From: CAZKYX01 sp964557125 | GTDB taxonomy: Bacteria > Patescibacteriota > Microgenomatia > Levybacterales > GWA1-39-11 | DNA: 64,000 bases | Direction of reading: 5' to 3' | Assembly (NCBI GenBank): GCA_964557125.1 | Contig: CAZKYX010000003.1 | Coordinates: 21,377-85,376 of the forward strand | In this document: positions 52,673-62,298 of the stretch, piece after piece | Layout: each line of letters starts with the position of its first letter | Numbering within the stretch: position 1 is the stretch's first letter | Translations under genes and position numbers: made by a program | Notes under the pieces: generated by a model | Databases searched by the model: none | Seen by the model: only the letters and a program-made list of their open reading frames with translations | What the model was told of the DNA's origin: nothing

Positions 52673-53591
52673 GCTTCGAATCATTACTTTCCTTCTATTA
52701 CCTTTTCTATTTATTATTTTTTCCTTAAAAGCTAATGCAGCTGGAGGCTCAATTGTCCTTTCTCCTGTCTCTGGTTCTTTTTCTGCAGGTTCTACCATTA
52801 CAACTGAGGTAAAAATTGATGGTGGTGGAATTCCCTTTAATGCTGCAAAGGCAACGGTCAAATTACAACCGAATCAAAACATTCAAGACCTTATCATTGG
52901 GAACTGTGATTTTTCTTTTATCAAAACCCCAACCATCTCAGACCCCTCATTTGTCGGTGTTCTATTGGGTGATTCCCGTGATTCATGTATTGCATATAGC
53001 CTTACTTTTACAGCTTACACTGCAGGAATACAAGGAATAACTCTTAGCGATGGGTCGATTAAAGCTTTTCAAGGAGCATATGAACTACTTACCGGACTTA
53101 CTGACGCTAGCTTTACCATTACGGGAAATTCACAGAGCAATTCAATCTCCTCAACTCCCATTACTCCAACAACTGCCCCTACTAGAACACAAGATGGGCA
53201 GAGGCAGTACTCAGTGAAATATTCTTTTATCGTTCCAGAACAAATTGACGTAACAGAAGTAACAGCTCTACTTGATGCCCAGCTACCAACTGAAACCAAA
53301 GTGCTTGCGCAACCAAAAAATGGCTCACCAGCACGACTCAGTGCCACATTTGAAAATGTTCTTGAAGGAGTTCACACTCTTAAAGCGCTTCACAAAGGCA
53401 AAATTCTTGCTGAACAAATCGTTAACGTAACTGGAGATAATAAAGATATAGTTCTTGGCTCATCGGTTACTCCAAAATCAAATACTCTTTTATGGATAAT
53501 TGTTGCTCTTATACTAATTTTTTCAGGGTTGGGAGTGGGTGCTTTCTTTGTATACAAACACTATAAGAAAAGGACAACTATTGATTTCTGA
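52662..53591 (+). CDS. Cohesin-domain membrane-anchored surface protein
   Basis: This 309-residue protein begins with a signal peptide (residues 1-26) and has one cohesin-like domain (about 28-155) similar to the first domain of the upstream protein (FNAAKATVKL against FNAAQANVNV). A second beta-rich region follows (about 175-265), then a C-terminal membrane helix (LLWIIVALILIFSGLGVGAF) with a basic tail. It looks like an anchoring scaffoldin: the cohesin faces outward and could bind dockerin proteins. It starts within the upstream gene's 3' end. Confidence 0.82.
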   Translation: MATKLRIITFLLLPFLFIIFSLKANAAGGSIVLSPVSGSFSAGSTITTEVKIDGGGIPFNAAKATVKLQPNQNIQDLIIGNCDFSFIKTPTISDPSFVGVLLGDSRDSCIAYSLTFTAYTAGIQGITLSDGSIKAFQGAYELLTGLTDASFTITGNSQSNSISSTPITPTTAPTRTQDGQRQYSVKYSFIVPEQIDVTEVTALLDAQLPTETKVLAQPKNGSPARLSATFENVLEGVHTLKALHKGKILAEQIVNVTGDNKDIVLGSSVTPKSNTLLWIIVALILIFSGLGVGAFFVYKHYKKRTTIDF

Positions 53592-53660
53592 TTCTTGCTT
53601 ATTGATTATTGGTTACTTAGTTGCTTGGTTACTTTGTTAGTTGGTTACTTAGTTGCTTAG
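53591..53660. repeat. Intergenic AT-rich low-complexity word repeats
   Basis: The tract consists of GGTTACTTAGTTGCTT-type words repeated several times, following TTCTTGCTTATTGATTATTGG. It resembles the tract at 50938-51058. No gene is seen here. Confidence 0.6.
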
Positions 53661-53705
53661 TTATTGTTCTTTGTTTTAGACGAAGTCGCACGCTTTGCTT
53701 ATTGC

Positions 53706-54299
53706 TTATTGTTTATTCTTCTCTCTCTTTCTTTCAATAAATTTCATTTCGTAATACTTTCTCATATTTGAATACTGTAGTAGCCGTGCATCAACCTCTT
53801 CACCATTATCAATTTTTTCTTTCAAAAGCTCAATAAATTCTTCTGGCTTTACAGAATTTACCTGCATGCTAAAGTCTCTTCTCCACCAACCGCTATCTCG
53901 AAATTTCCTTCCGGCAATAGTCGCCACGTCTTCATTTGCAATAGTGAGAATAAGCGCATCCTTTACTTCATCACGGAATCTATTAAATCCGCGCACGAGA
54001 TATGTTGAGTTTGCAGGCGGAAATCCTACGATATCTGGATATAGTTGAGGTAATAAAATTTCACCAGCCGGTATGGACAGTACATCAAAAATAGATGTCG
54101 TGTCTCGTGCACGCTCAATAAGAATACTAACCTCATCAACCTTACTATTATTTCTCACCATCTCAAGAGAATCATGAAGTTTTGCTCTCCAATGTGGTTC
54201 ATAGTAAAAACGTGTATTGCTAAACTTACTACTATCTCTGCCTAATTCTTGCAGAACATCTCGAGAATAGGCGCCGTTTGCTTTTATTTTCTCTACCAT
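53706..54299 (-). CDS. Unknown 197-residue soluble protein
   Basis: I do not recognise this protein. It has no signal peptide or membrane helix and is rich in charged residues, ending in a basic tail (FIERKREKNKQ). The middle contains SIPAGEILLPQLYPDIVGFPPANSTYLV (read here as GEILLPQLYPDIVGFP) and WWRRDFSM. Its ATG at 54299 is followed by normal coding composition throughout. It lies between the cohesin cluster and the gap beside Lon, with no operon partner. Function unknown. Confidence 0.65.
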   Translation of the reverse strand: MVEKIKANGAYSRDVLQELGRDSSKFSNTRFYYEPHWRAKLHDSLEMVRNNSKVDEVSILIERARDTTSIFDVLSIPAGEILLPQLYPDIVGFPPANSTYLVRGFNRFRDEVKDALILTIANEDVATIAGRKFRDSGWWRRDFSMQVNSVKPEEFIELLKEKIDNGEEVDARLLQYSNMRKYYEMKFIERKREKNKQ

Positions 54300-54383
54300 A
54301 GCCTCGCATTATACCAAATAGGGCTGCACTAGTATTTATTTTTCCCTTCACTTTTTCAATTTTAATGGTATAATTTCAAAACT

Positions 54384-54403
54384 ATGAGCTATAAAGAAAG
54401 TTT
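54384..54403 (+). CDS. 5' end of an unknown plus-strand gene cut by the gap
   Basis: ATG at 54384 opens a frame reading MSYKES before the N-run. TATAAT at 54369-54374 lies 9 nt upstream, consistent with a promoter for a gene that continues into the gap and converges on lon. Nothing more can be said. Confidence 0.35.
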
Positions 54404-54503
54404 NNNNNNNNNNNNNNNNNNNNNNNNNNNNNNNNNNNNNNNNNNNNNNNNNNNNNNNNNNNNNNNNNNNNNNNNNNNNNNNNNNNNNNNNNNNNNNNNN
54501 NNN
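54404..54503. other. 100-N assembly gap
   Basis: Exactly 100 N bases, a placeholder of unknown true length. It hides the 3' end of lon and most of a convergent plus-strand gene. Confidence 0.95.
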
Positions 54504-56617
54504 CCGGTCATACCTACTAAGTGATTCACTGGTATCTTAGTAAGAGCTGATGCCAATGCTGTAGTAATAGCGTCCCCTGCTGATGGTCCATCTTTTGGAA
54601 CAGCGCCTTCAGGTACATGTACATGAACGTCGATTTTTTTATAAAAGTCCTCTTCAAGCCCGAATTTTTTAGCTCTTGCACGAATATACGTCATTGCAGC
54701 TTGGCAGCTTTCTTTCATAACATCTCCCAGCTGCCCTGTAAGTATCAGTTGTCCTTTTCCTGCCATGAGGGCAACTTCAATAAAGAGTATTTCGCCGCCA
54801 ACTGATGTCCATGCAAGACCTGTTGACATACCAATCTCATCTTCTTTTTCACCAAGACTTGAATTATACTTCTCAGGTCCCAAGAATTTTGTAATATTTT
54901 TGACTGTAACGATTACCTTTTCTTTTTCTCCTTCTGCAACTTTTCGAGCAACCTTTCTAAAAATTGCAGCTATTTGTCTTTCAAGTCCTCTTACCCCAGA
55001 TTCTCGTGTATATCTGCCGATAATATAGTGAAGAGCTTCTTCCGTTATTTTTACATTTGACGCCTTTAAACCATGAGCTGCAAGTTGTTTTTTAAGTAAA
55101 AAGTCTTTTGCAATATGGAATTTCTCGTCACTAATGTACCCTGCAAAATTTATTATCTCAAGCCTATCTCTTAACGCTGGGGGAATAGTGTCAAGCTGAT
55201 TTGCGGTGGTAATAAACATAACATCTGAGAGATCAAAAGGCACTTCTAAATAATGGTCTGAAAATGCATTGTTTTGCTCTGGATCAAGTGCCTCAAGAAG
55301 TGCTGAGGATGGATCTCCCCTAAAGTCAGCTCCAACTTTATCAATTTCATCGAGCATAAATACAGGATTTTTTGTTCCTGCATCCTTAATTCCCTGAATG
55401 ATGCGTCCGGGAAGTGCCCCAACATACGTGCGTCTATGTCCTCTCACTTCTGCTTCATCTCGAATTCCTCCAAGCGATATCTTTACAAATTCTCTACCCA
55501 AGGACTTTGCGATAGATTTACCTATTGAGGTTTTTCCCACACCGGGAGGGCCAGCAAAGCACAAAATGGGACCTTTCATTTTTCCTGAAAGTTGATGTAC
55601 AGCAAGGTATTCCAAGACTCTTTCTTTTGTTTTTTTAAGGCCATAGTGACCTTCATCCAAAATCTTTTCTGCTGTCTTTAAGTCGTGCTGATTGGCGCTT
55701 TTTTTATTCCAAGGAAGTGCGACAAGCCACTCAATGTAGTTTCTTAAGTATCCTGACTCAGGATTGTAAGGCGTTAATTGCTGAAGTTTTTTAAGTTCTT
55801 TCCGAGCCTTTTCATCTATATCCTTTGGCATTCCTGCTTTCTTGATTTTGTCTAACAGTTCTTTGATTTCCCCACCTTCATCGGTATCACCCAATTCTTT
55901 CTCAATGGTTCTTAATCTTTCTCGCAAAATCGCATCCTTGGTTGATTTTTCTAAAGTCTCCTGTGTTTTTGAGGCAATTTTTCTTTCAATTTCTAGAACC
56001 TTTACTTCTTTTGAAAGAAATTCTGAAATCTTTTCAAGTCTTTCTTTTATATCAACAGTCTCTAAAATATCCTGTCGTTCAGAGCCCTTTATGTCAAGAG
56101 TTGATGCTACTTGATCTGCAAGTTCTGATGCAGAAATTTCAGACATAATATTCATGAAGACCAAAAAGTCGGCTTGCTTTCCAAGACTTAGCGCTTTTTT
56201 AAAGAGTGCAGTCAGATGATTTACAAGAGCCTTTACTTCAGCACTATCCTCCTGACCTTCGTCCATTTCATGAACAATTGCCTGAAGATACTTCTCGCTT
56301 TCGCTGTAACTTACAATCTTTGCTCTGGCAAGTCCTCTTACCAATGCATTTACTTCACCGTCGCTTCTTATCATCCTTTCAATATGAGCAATGGTGCCCA
56401 TTTGATAAAGATCTGAAAGCTCAGGATCTTCTTGTCGTGGATTTTTTTGGAGAACAAAACACACAACCCGCTCGCCTGAAAATGCTGTTTCAAGAGCAGC
56501 AAGGCTTCGAGGTCTTCCAAAGGTCAATATTGATTCTGTGTGAGGGAAAACAATTCCATCTCTAATTGGAATAACTGGGATTAACTTGTCGTTGTATTCT
56601 GTATATTGGTCAGACAT
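54504..56617 (-). CDS. lon: ATP-dependent protease Lon, 3' end missing in the gap
   Basis: The visible 704 residues contain the N-terminal LAN domain (VIPIRDGIVFPHTE near 15), a coiled-coil linker, the AAA+ module with Walker A GPPGVGKTS and Walker B PVFMLDEID, and the start of the protease domain. The latter includes the catalytic Ser in PKDGPSAGDAI. The catalytic Lys and the last residues lie in the gap. Lon degrades misfolded and regulatory proteins in the cytosol. The gene is otherwise intact and normal, so the missing end is an assembly effect rather than a real truncation. Confidence 0.93.
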
Positions 56618-56737
56618 GAATATAATTAGCAGTTTATCAAATCAATTGCTAATTGTCAAATATTGGAATTGAATGAATTCTTTAAGAAGAGATAGAAATA
56701 AGTGTAATAAATCTTCAATAATAAGTCAATCAACTAT

Positions 56738-57124
56738 TTAAATAGGGTAAAGGTCCAGTTCTTTTGAAAGCTTTTCTTTCAAGTCCGCAACTGACTCGTA
56801 CTCAAGAACTACAGTATTTGGCATCCCTTCCAGAAGCTTTGATACCGTATTTCCTTTCTCGCTAAGAAGAATTCGTAATAGTCCAAGATTGTATGAGAGT
56901 CCAATCTCAACACCAACCCCGTGACTTCTCTCAGAAACTTCAGCAATGAGCAGATCGCAGCTTTCAAGCTGCTTGTAATCTCTTTCGAATATATCGCTTG
57001 CCCTTCCCCCAACCTGAAAGACAAAAGCATCAATTCCTTTGGATTTGACCACTCCTTCAATCTCAGGAAGAAGACTAAGTCTTTCCTGCGTGTAGCTTAC
57101 GGGACATGTTATGTATGCTTTCAT
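56738..57124 (-). CDS. Nucleoside 2-deoxyribosyltransferase-like protein
   Basis: This 128-residue protein has the compact Rossmann-like fold of the nucleoside 2-deoxyribosyltransferase family. It starts MKAYITCPVSYTQE and has the conserved acidic and active-site region SCDLLIAEVSERSHGVGVEIGLSYNLG (seen as LLIAEVSERSHGVGVEIG), where the Glu of VGVEIG would be the catalytic nucleophile. It could exchange or hydrolyse deoxyribosides. The nearest small relatives include DNPH1-like nucleotide hydrolases. It stands alone between lon and the Excalibur gene. Confidence 0.75.
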   Translation of the reverse strand: MKAYITCPVSYTQERLSLLPEIEGVVKSKGIDAFVFQVGGRASDIFERDYKQLESCDLLIAEVSERSHGVGVEIGLSYNLGLLRILLSEKGNTVSKLLEGMPNTVVLEYESVADLKEKLSKELDLYPI

Positions 57125-57172
57125 AAATTGAGCTCTATTATACCAAATCGAAAAAGCGTACAGTAATAGTAT

Positions 57173-57424
57173 ATGGGAAAAGTCAGTCTCATTGGGACAA
57201 CGCTTAATATTTCTCTTCTTATTCTTCTTATCTCACTTTTTCTTATTGTTTCAAAAGACTACAACGGCGCAAAAGACTATAAAAATAGACATCCTGATGC
57301 AAAAGCACACATTACCTGTAACAACTTTAAGTCCCAAAAAGATGCTCAAGCCTTTTTTGATGTGCATGGCAATAACGGTCTTGATAATGATGATGACGGA
57401 GTTGTCTGTGAGAACTTAAAGTAA
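57173..57424 (+). CDS. Excalibur-domain small surface protein
   Basis: This 83-residue protein has an N-terminal membrane helix (about 10-27) and a C-terminal Excalibur calcium-binding domain. The domain shows the expected ITCNNFKSQKDAQAFF and GLDNDDDGVVCENL, with the D-x-D-x-DG-xx-CE calcium loop and paired cysteines. The outer domain is probably exposed on the surface. It is followed 1 nt later by a two-TM protein gene, so these are likely co-transcribed. The role of free Excalibur proteins is not known. Confidence 0.85.
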   Translation: MGKVSLIGTTLNISLLILLISLFLIVSKDYNGAKDYKNRHPDAKAHITCNNFKSQKDAQAFFDVHGNNGLDNDDDGVVCENLK

Positions 57425-57425
57425 T

Positions 57426-57755
57426 ATGTTACTACCAAAAACTAAAAATCAATTTCCCCTCTATATTTTCTTTTACTGGATTATTATTTGGGGATTTGTT
57501 TTTGCGTATATATTTCATTTGATATTGCCCTCCTTAGTAAATGAGGGAAGAGACGCCAAACTTGTCGAATGTACAAAGCAAGGTGTAAACGAAAGCGGAA
57601 AAAAGATATGCACTGACTTCTCTATCCCCTACGTCATACCTCTTCCCACCTACCTTATATATACTGCATCAAAAACAGGACTCATCATTGGCATTGTCGC
57701 CCTTGTGTTTGGGTACTCATCCATGTATATTTTTAAGAATAATGGAAAGCGGTGA
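57426..57755 (+). CDS. Unknown two-TM membrane protein
   Basis: This 109-residue protein has two membrane helices (about 12-36 and 77-100) and an extracytoplasmic loop with Cys in VECTKQG and KKICTDF that could form a disulfide. I do not recognise the family. It begins 1 nt after the Excalibur gene stop and overlaps the next gene by 14 nt, suggesting a three-gene unit. Function unknown. Confidence 0.6.
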   Translation: MLLPKTKNQFPLYIFFYWIIIWGFVFAYIFHLILPSLVNEGRDAKLVECTKQGVNESGKKICTDFSIPYVIPLPTYLIYTASKTGLIIGIVALVFGYSSMYIFKNNGKR

Positions 57756-58365
57756 AGAAAATCTTCCACAAGAACTAGAAACCCAAAAGCCTCTCTTATA
57801 CCATCATGCTCGACCTCTTGAATTTGTTGAGTTTGGGATTGTAAGACAAAAAATGGGAATTGATTCTGATTTTGAGCCAGTATATAAATGGCTTGAGGAA
57901 GAAGTAGGATTCACACCACTTTTCCTTGCTGTCGGAAAGCAAGAAGAGAACATACGTATGACTGGATATCAAGGGCAATTTGCAAGACTTCTTGAAAGAG
58001 GGAAGGATTATAGGAGATATCGTAAGAAAGGTGAGATTGATAATCAGGTGCTTTTTTCCTTCAGCGATGTACAAAATGGTGTATTTACTGAATTTCATGA
58101 CTGGCATATCGCATTAAATGCAATCCCAAATGGGGACAAGGTCGGCAAATGGGCGAATAAATTAATTTTCAGAAAAACGTGGGATAAAGAAGAATGGTTG
58201 GATTATGCAGATAAAAAACCGCACTCAGTACAAGTTGTTGTTCCGGAACTCGATTTGAGAACTGCAGATTCTGTCTGGGTAAGAAATAAAGAAACACAAA
58301 AGAAACTTCAACTATTGGGCTTTAAACACGTTGAAGTAAAAAGAATTCCAGCCGAAAACCAGTGA
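57742..58365 (+). CDS. Unknown 207-residue soluble protein
   Basis: I do not recognise this protein. It is soluble and mixed alpha-beta, with conserved-looking HHARPLEFVEFGIVRQ and DWHIALNAIPNG. I choose the ATG at 57742 (MESGEENLPQ), inside the end of the upstream gene; an earlier in-frame ATG at 57688 would overlap more. It is the last gene of the presumed Excalibur unit. Two His-rich and acidic stretches might bind metal, but no known motif is clear. Confidence 0.6.
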   Translation: MESGEENLPQELETQKPLLYHHARPLEFVEFGIVRQKMGIDSDFEPVYKWLEEEVGFTPLFLAVGKQEENIRMTGYQGQFARLLERGKDYRRYRKKGEIDNQVLFSFSDVQNGVFTEFHDWHIALNAIPNGDKVGKWANKLIFRKTWDKEEWLDYADKKPHSVQVVVPELDLRTADSVWVRNKETQKKLQLLGFKHVEVKRIPAENQ

Positions 58366-58434
58366 CTGAGTGGTAATCACCCGATAGTATAACCTCTCCC
58401 GCTATCATTTCAGTGTGCATGATATTCTATATAT

Positions 58435-61400
58435 GTGGGTTTTATTACACATAGAATAAGGCGGAAAATCAAAGCTGGGTTTACGCTTGTTGAGCTTCTT
58501 GTCGTTGTTGGAATTTTATCAGTCCTTTTTGCGATTGTCCTAATCGCCATAAATCCTTTTGAGCAACTCAATAAAACCAGTGACATTGCAAACCAAGTCG
58601 TAGTCAAAGATTTTACATCAGCAGCGAGAAATTTTTATACTACTGAAAAAACAACCCCATGGGTAAAAAGCCCATCCTGTAGGGACGAACTATCAACCAA
58701 AGACACAATTTCCCAAATGCCATCATGTGTCCAAGAGATAACTAAAGGTGGAAATCTTCAAGATGAAGCAATAAATTCGGATGAAGCAAATGACATCTAC
58801 ATGACTGAATGCAACAATTCTATAGCACTGTGCTACAAACCAAAATCTTCTGCATATAAAAACACTTCAAGCTCCAAATATCAAAGAAATGGCGCACCTA
58901 ACCCCAATTGTCCAGATGATGAAGATTGCTACATTTGCGAATTTTCAACTAATGAAGCTCAGGAATGTTTTGAGATAATGAGCCCCAACACTGATAATCT
59001 AGCTGCTGCCGATGAGGCACCAAGTGACCCTCAATCAATTCCCGATAGACCCTCAATAGATGTATGCGACAAACCTGTGGATGATGGAAAAGCCTCATGC
59101 ATATCAAAAGTGGTAACAGATTCAAGTGGTAACCCTCTTTCTACTCTTTCTCTGCCAAAAGGACTAAGTCCAGAACAGTTTCATAAAGCCTACAGTCTTC
59201 CGTGCACACCTGGCGGACCACTGGATTGGGAATGTGAAACGCCAACAACATTTGGTCCTAGAATTGTCGCTGTAGTAATAGCATTCCATTCCCCAACGCT
59301 TGAGAGCGATCTTGCAGTTTATTCTCAAACCTTTGGTCTACCCGCATGCACTAAGGCAAACGGCTGTCTAACGGTAGTAAATCAAAACGGGAACACTTCC
59401 CCCTTGCCGTCTGGCGTAGTTGGAGAGTGGGCGGGAGAAGAAGCTTTAGACGTACAGACAGTACACGCAATATGTCAAACATGCAAAATATTAGTAGTTG
59501 AAGCAAACGACAACTACTTAGTGAACTTAGCGGCTGCTACTAGAAAGGCAGCTGACATGGGAGCAACCGCCATCTCAAATAGCTACGGTGCAGCTGAGAG
59601 CGTCTATTATAATTATGACTCTTCATACAGCCATCCAGGAGTTTTTGTTGTCGCAGGTACTGGGGATTGGGGATATGGCTTGTATACCCCGTCTTCATAC
59701 ACCAATGTCATCGCCGCTGGTGGAACCTCACTCTATCTAAGAAATGACAATACATATATGTCTGAAACTGTTTGGAATGGTACAGGTGGTGGTTGCTCTG
59801 CTGTCTATAACGCACATCCATACCAATTAAGTCTTCCGAATTGGTCATCTGTAGGGTGCGGTAATAAAAGAAGCGTTGCTGATGTAGCGGCTGTTGCAGA
59901 TCCAAGAACTGGAATTGCTATTTATAACACAACCCCCTCCTATGGACGTACTGGTTGGTATATAACGGGAGGCACAAGCCTATCGTCTCCTATTATTGCG
60001 GCTGCGTTAGCTCTAGAAGAGAGCTCCAACAATGCCACTGCTGCTGCATACATGTACGCGAACATTTCTAAATTTAGAGATATCACCGTTGGCTCTAATG
60101 GAGGTTGTGGAGGGTCACCTCGATGCACAGCAAGTATTGGCTATGACGGACCAACTGGCATGGGAACACCCAACTTCTTACCGGAAGGAACCACCCCCAC
60201 TATTCTTCCAACACCTTTTTCATCCCCAACACCTTCTGCAACGCGGACACCTACCCCAATTCCCTCTCTAACTTCAACACCTACTCCTTCCCCAGCCCCT
60301 TCCTCCTGCAAAACAACACCAATAGTTGCAGTTAGCTTGCAAAGCATTAAAGCAATGCCTGGAGACATAATAAATCAAACACTTTTCATAACAAATAACG
60401 ATCTTTCCTCATGTCCCTCAACCTTTACTATCGCTTATGAAGCTCCTGCAGGCTGGACTTTTATGGCAGTGCCTACGGAAAAAACAGCAATAGGAGGCAG
60501 TGGATTAAAAACTGTAAATTTCAATATAATTGTTCCATTTAATGCATCCTTAGGAAGCAATAATTACAGTTTCCATGTCAAGAAAGGTAACTCTCCCTCA
60601 GTTTACACTGCAACTGGTCAAGTAAATGTTATTCCTTTAGTACCTACCCCCACACCGATAGTCACTCAGACCTCTTCGAATAATTGTGAGGCCAATACTA
60701 CTATGACCCTACAAAATGATGTTGTTCTCGCTGTGCTAGGCTCTCCCGTTAGCAATATTCTGAATATCAAAAGTAATAATGCTGCCAATTGCTCTACAAT
60801 ATATACCTTTCAATATGCTCAGTCTAACTTTTCAGCAATACCAAGATGGAGCCCTAGTGGCTTTCCCCCAAGCATCACACTGAGTGGTGGCGAAACAAAA
60901 CACGTTCCATTTGCTATGTCTGCTTCAACAAATGGCCTGATAGCTGGTAACTATATCTACAACATTTGGGCTATAACGGGTTCATATACACGTGGAGTAG
61001 CTACTGGTCGGGTTCAGGTCCAACAAGCACTGAATGCCAGCCCATCGCCAAGCCCTATATCAAGTCCAACTGCTACTCTAACTCAAAACTGCAATACGCA
61101 ACAGACAGTGACTCTCTTTCAGTCTCAGCCTATTTTGGCTTTACCCGGAGATACGGTAAATAATACTCTTACAATCAAAAATAATAATTCAATTGGTTGT
61201 GGCTCACTGCTATATACCATTAGTAATAGCCGTCCTTCTGGGTGGACACTTGGAGGCATACCTGCAAGTGTTACAGTATCAGCTGGTGAAACAAAAAATA
61301 TCTACTTCACAATTCAAGTTTCTTCAAGTGCAACCGCTGGAAATTACCCTTATCAATTTTGGGTAGCAAAGCCGGGAGAATCAAGTCCTCTTAGTACTAA

Positions 61401-62298
61401 TGGTTCCGTGCAAGTTGCCCAAGTCGGTCCTACAAACACTCCAACTCCAACGCCTATTAACTGTTTCCAAGGTTCGAGTAATTCGTTAGGAAGCACAAGC
61501 CTTTCTGGTAATGCTGGGGAAACAATAAATCAAACGCTAACTATTACCTACAATAATCCGGCAAGTTGTGGTACTGCCGTCTTTGGTATAAGTCACAGCT
61601 ATCCGGCTGGCTGGGTAATCCAGGATCTTCCTGCTTCAGTCATACTTACTGGGGGGCAAAGCATAACAATTCCTTTCAAGATAGTCATTTCGACAGGCGC
61701 TCAGGTTCAAGATTACCTGCTTCAGTATTGGGTAAATAGTGGGGGGCAACCAATGAATGCAACGGTTCATGTTTTGGCGACTGCAACACCACCTGAAGAA
61801 CAAATGTTTGGCAACTTTAATGCCAAGATGTATGGCAGTTATGCTCTATTTGAATACTCTTATAATGCAAACGGTAATGTCAGTGGAAGACTTGATGTCT
61901 CAACTGATCCAAATGGACTAAATACAACAGCTGTCCCTCCTTCAAATGGTACTCGTTATGGATTCGCATATAATTCAGGATCTGCGATGGATGCAAGCAA
62001 TCAAGCAAATCCAAGTACGGTCAGAGGCTTTATCAGTAGTAGCCCACAATCATGGGCAGGCTGGCAGTGCGGAGCAACAATTTATTATAGAATGTATAAC
62101 TCGGGAGACCTAAGAATTAAAAGTCCGGTTAAGTCTGCTGTTGTTGACTGTAATACTGTAGTAAATGTACTTCCATGGGAACCGTGGAACTATGCAATTT
62201 ATCAAGGGGTATATGATGCTAGATACGATGCAGACAGTAATGGAGTAATAAATTATACTGACTATTGGATTTTGGTAAGAGCTACTCAGTTACGCTAG
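58435..62298 (+). CDS. Type IV pilin-leader/sedolisin (S53) fusion with Ig-like repeats and a dockerin-like end
   Basis: This 1287-residue protein starts with a prepilin leader: cleavage G15/F16, then FTLVE with Glu20 at mature position 5, and a hydrophobic helix. Residues about 235-590 are a peptidase S53 domain with Glu335, Asp339, oxyanion Asp411 and catalytic Ser515 (GGTSLSSP), all present. Thr/Pro-rich linkers join four similar beta domains starting near Cys 625, 751, 886 and 1010. The chain ends with a dockerin-like calcium loop (DADSNGVINYTDYW). It would be displayed by the pilus machinery and be proteolytic. The GTG start has TATTCT 6 nt upstream, implying a leaderless mRNA. Confidence 0.88.
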   Translation: MGFITHRIRRKIKAGFTLVELLVVVGILSVLFAIVLIAINPFEQLNKTSDIANQVVVKDFTSAARNFYTTEKTTPWVKSPSCRDELSTKDTISQMPSCVQEITKGGNLQDEAINSDEANDIYMTECNNSIALCYKPKSSAYKNTSSSKYQRNGAPNPNCPDDEDCYICEFSTNEAQECFEIMSPNTDNLAAADEAPSDPQSIPDRPSIDVCDKPVDDGKASCISKVVTDSSGNPLSTLSLPKGLSPEQFHKAYSLPCTPGGPLDWECETPTTFGPRIVAVVIAFHSPTLESDLAVYSQTFGLPACTKANGCLTVVNQNGNTSPLPSGVVGEWAGEEALDVQTVHAICQTCKILVVEANDNYLVNLAAATRKAADMGATAISNSYGAAESVYYNYDSSYSHPGVFVVAGTGDWGYGLYTPSSYTNVIAAGGTSLYLRNDNTYMSETVWNGTGGGCSAVYNAHPYQLSLPNWSSVGCGNKRSVADVAAVADPRTGIAIYNTTPSYGRTGWYITGGTSLSSPIIAAALALEESSNNATAAAYMYANISKFRDITVGSNGGCGGSPRCTASIGYDGPTGMGTPNFLPEGTTPTILPTPFSSPTPSATRTPTPIPSLTSTPTPSPAPSSCKTTPIVAVSLQSIKAMPGDIINQTLFITNNDLSSCPSTFTIAYEAPAGWTFMAVPTEKTAIGGSGLKTVNFNIIVPFNASLGSNNYSFHVKKGNSPSVYTATGQVNVIPLVPTPTPIVTQTSSNNCEANTTMTLQNDVVLAVLGSPVSNILNIKSNNAANCSTIYTFQYAQSNFSAIPRWSPSGFPPSITLSGGETKHVPFAMSASTNGLIAGNYIYNIWAITGSYTRGVATGRVQVQQALNASPSPSPISSPTATLTQNCNTQQTVTLFQSQPILALPGDTVNNTLTIKNNNSIGCGSLLYTISNSRPSGWTLGGIPASVTVSAGETKNIYFTIQVSSSATAGNYPYQFWVAKPGESSPLSTNGSVQVAQVGPTNTPTPTPINCFQGSSNSLGSTSLSGNAGETINQTLTITYNNPASCGTAVFGISHSYPAGWVIQDLPASVILTGGQSITIPFKIVISTGAQVQDYLLQYWVNSGGQPMNATVHVLATATPPEEQMFGNFNAKMYGSYALFEYSYNANGNVSGRLDVSTDPNGLNTTAVPPSNGTRYGFAYNSGSAMDASNQANPSTVRGFISSSPQSWAGWQCGATIYYRMYNSGDLRIKSPVKSAVVDCNTVVNVLPWEPWNYAIYQGVYDARYDADSNGVINYTDYWILVRATQLR

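Noticed and set aside
54389..54403. Apparent C-terminal KLSL and stop of Lon after the second N-run
   Set aside because: Reading across a gap of unknown length is meaningless; Lon's catalytic Lys and end must lie in the gap.
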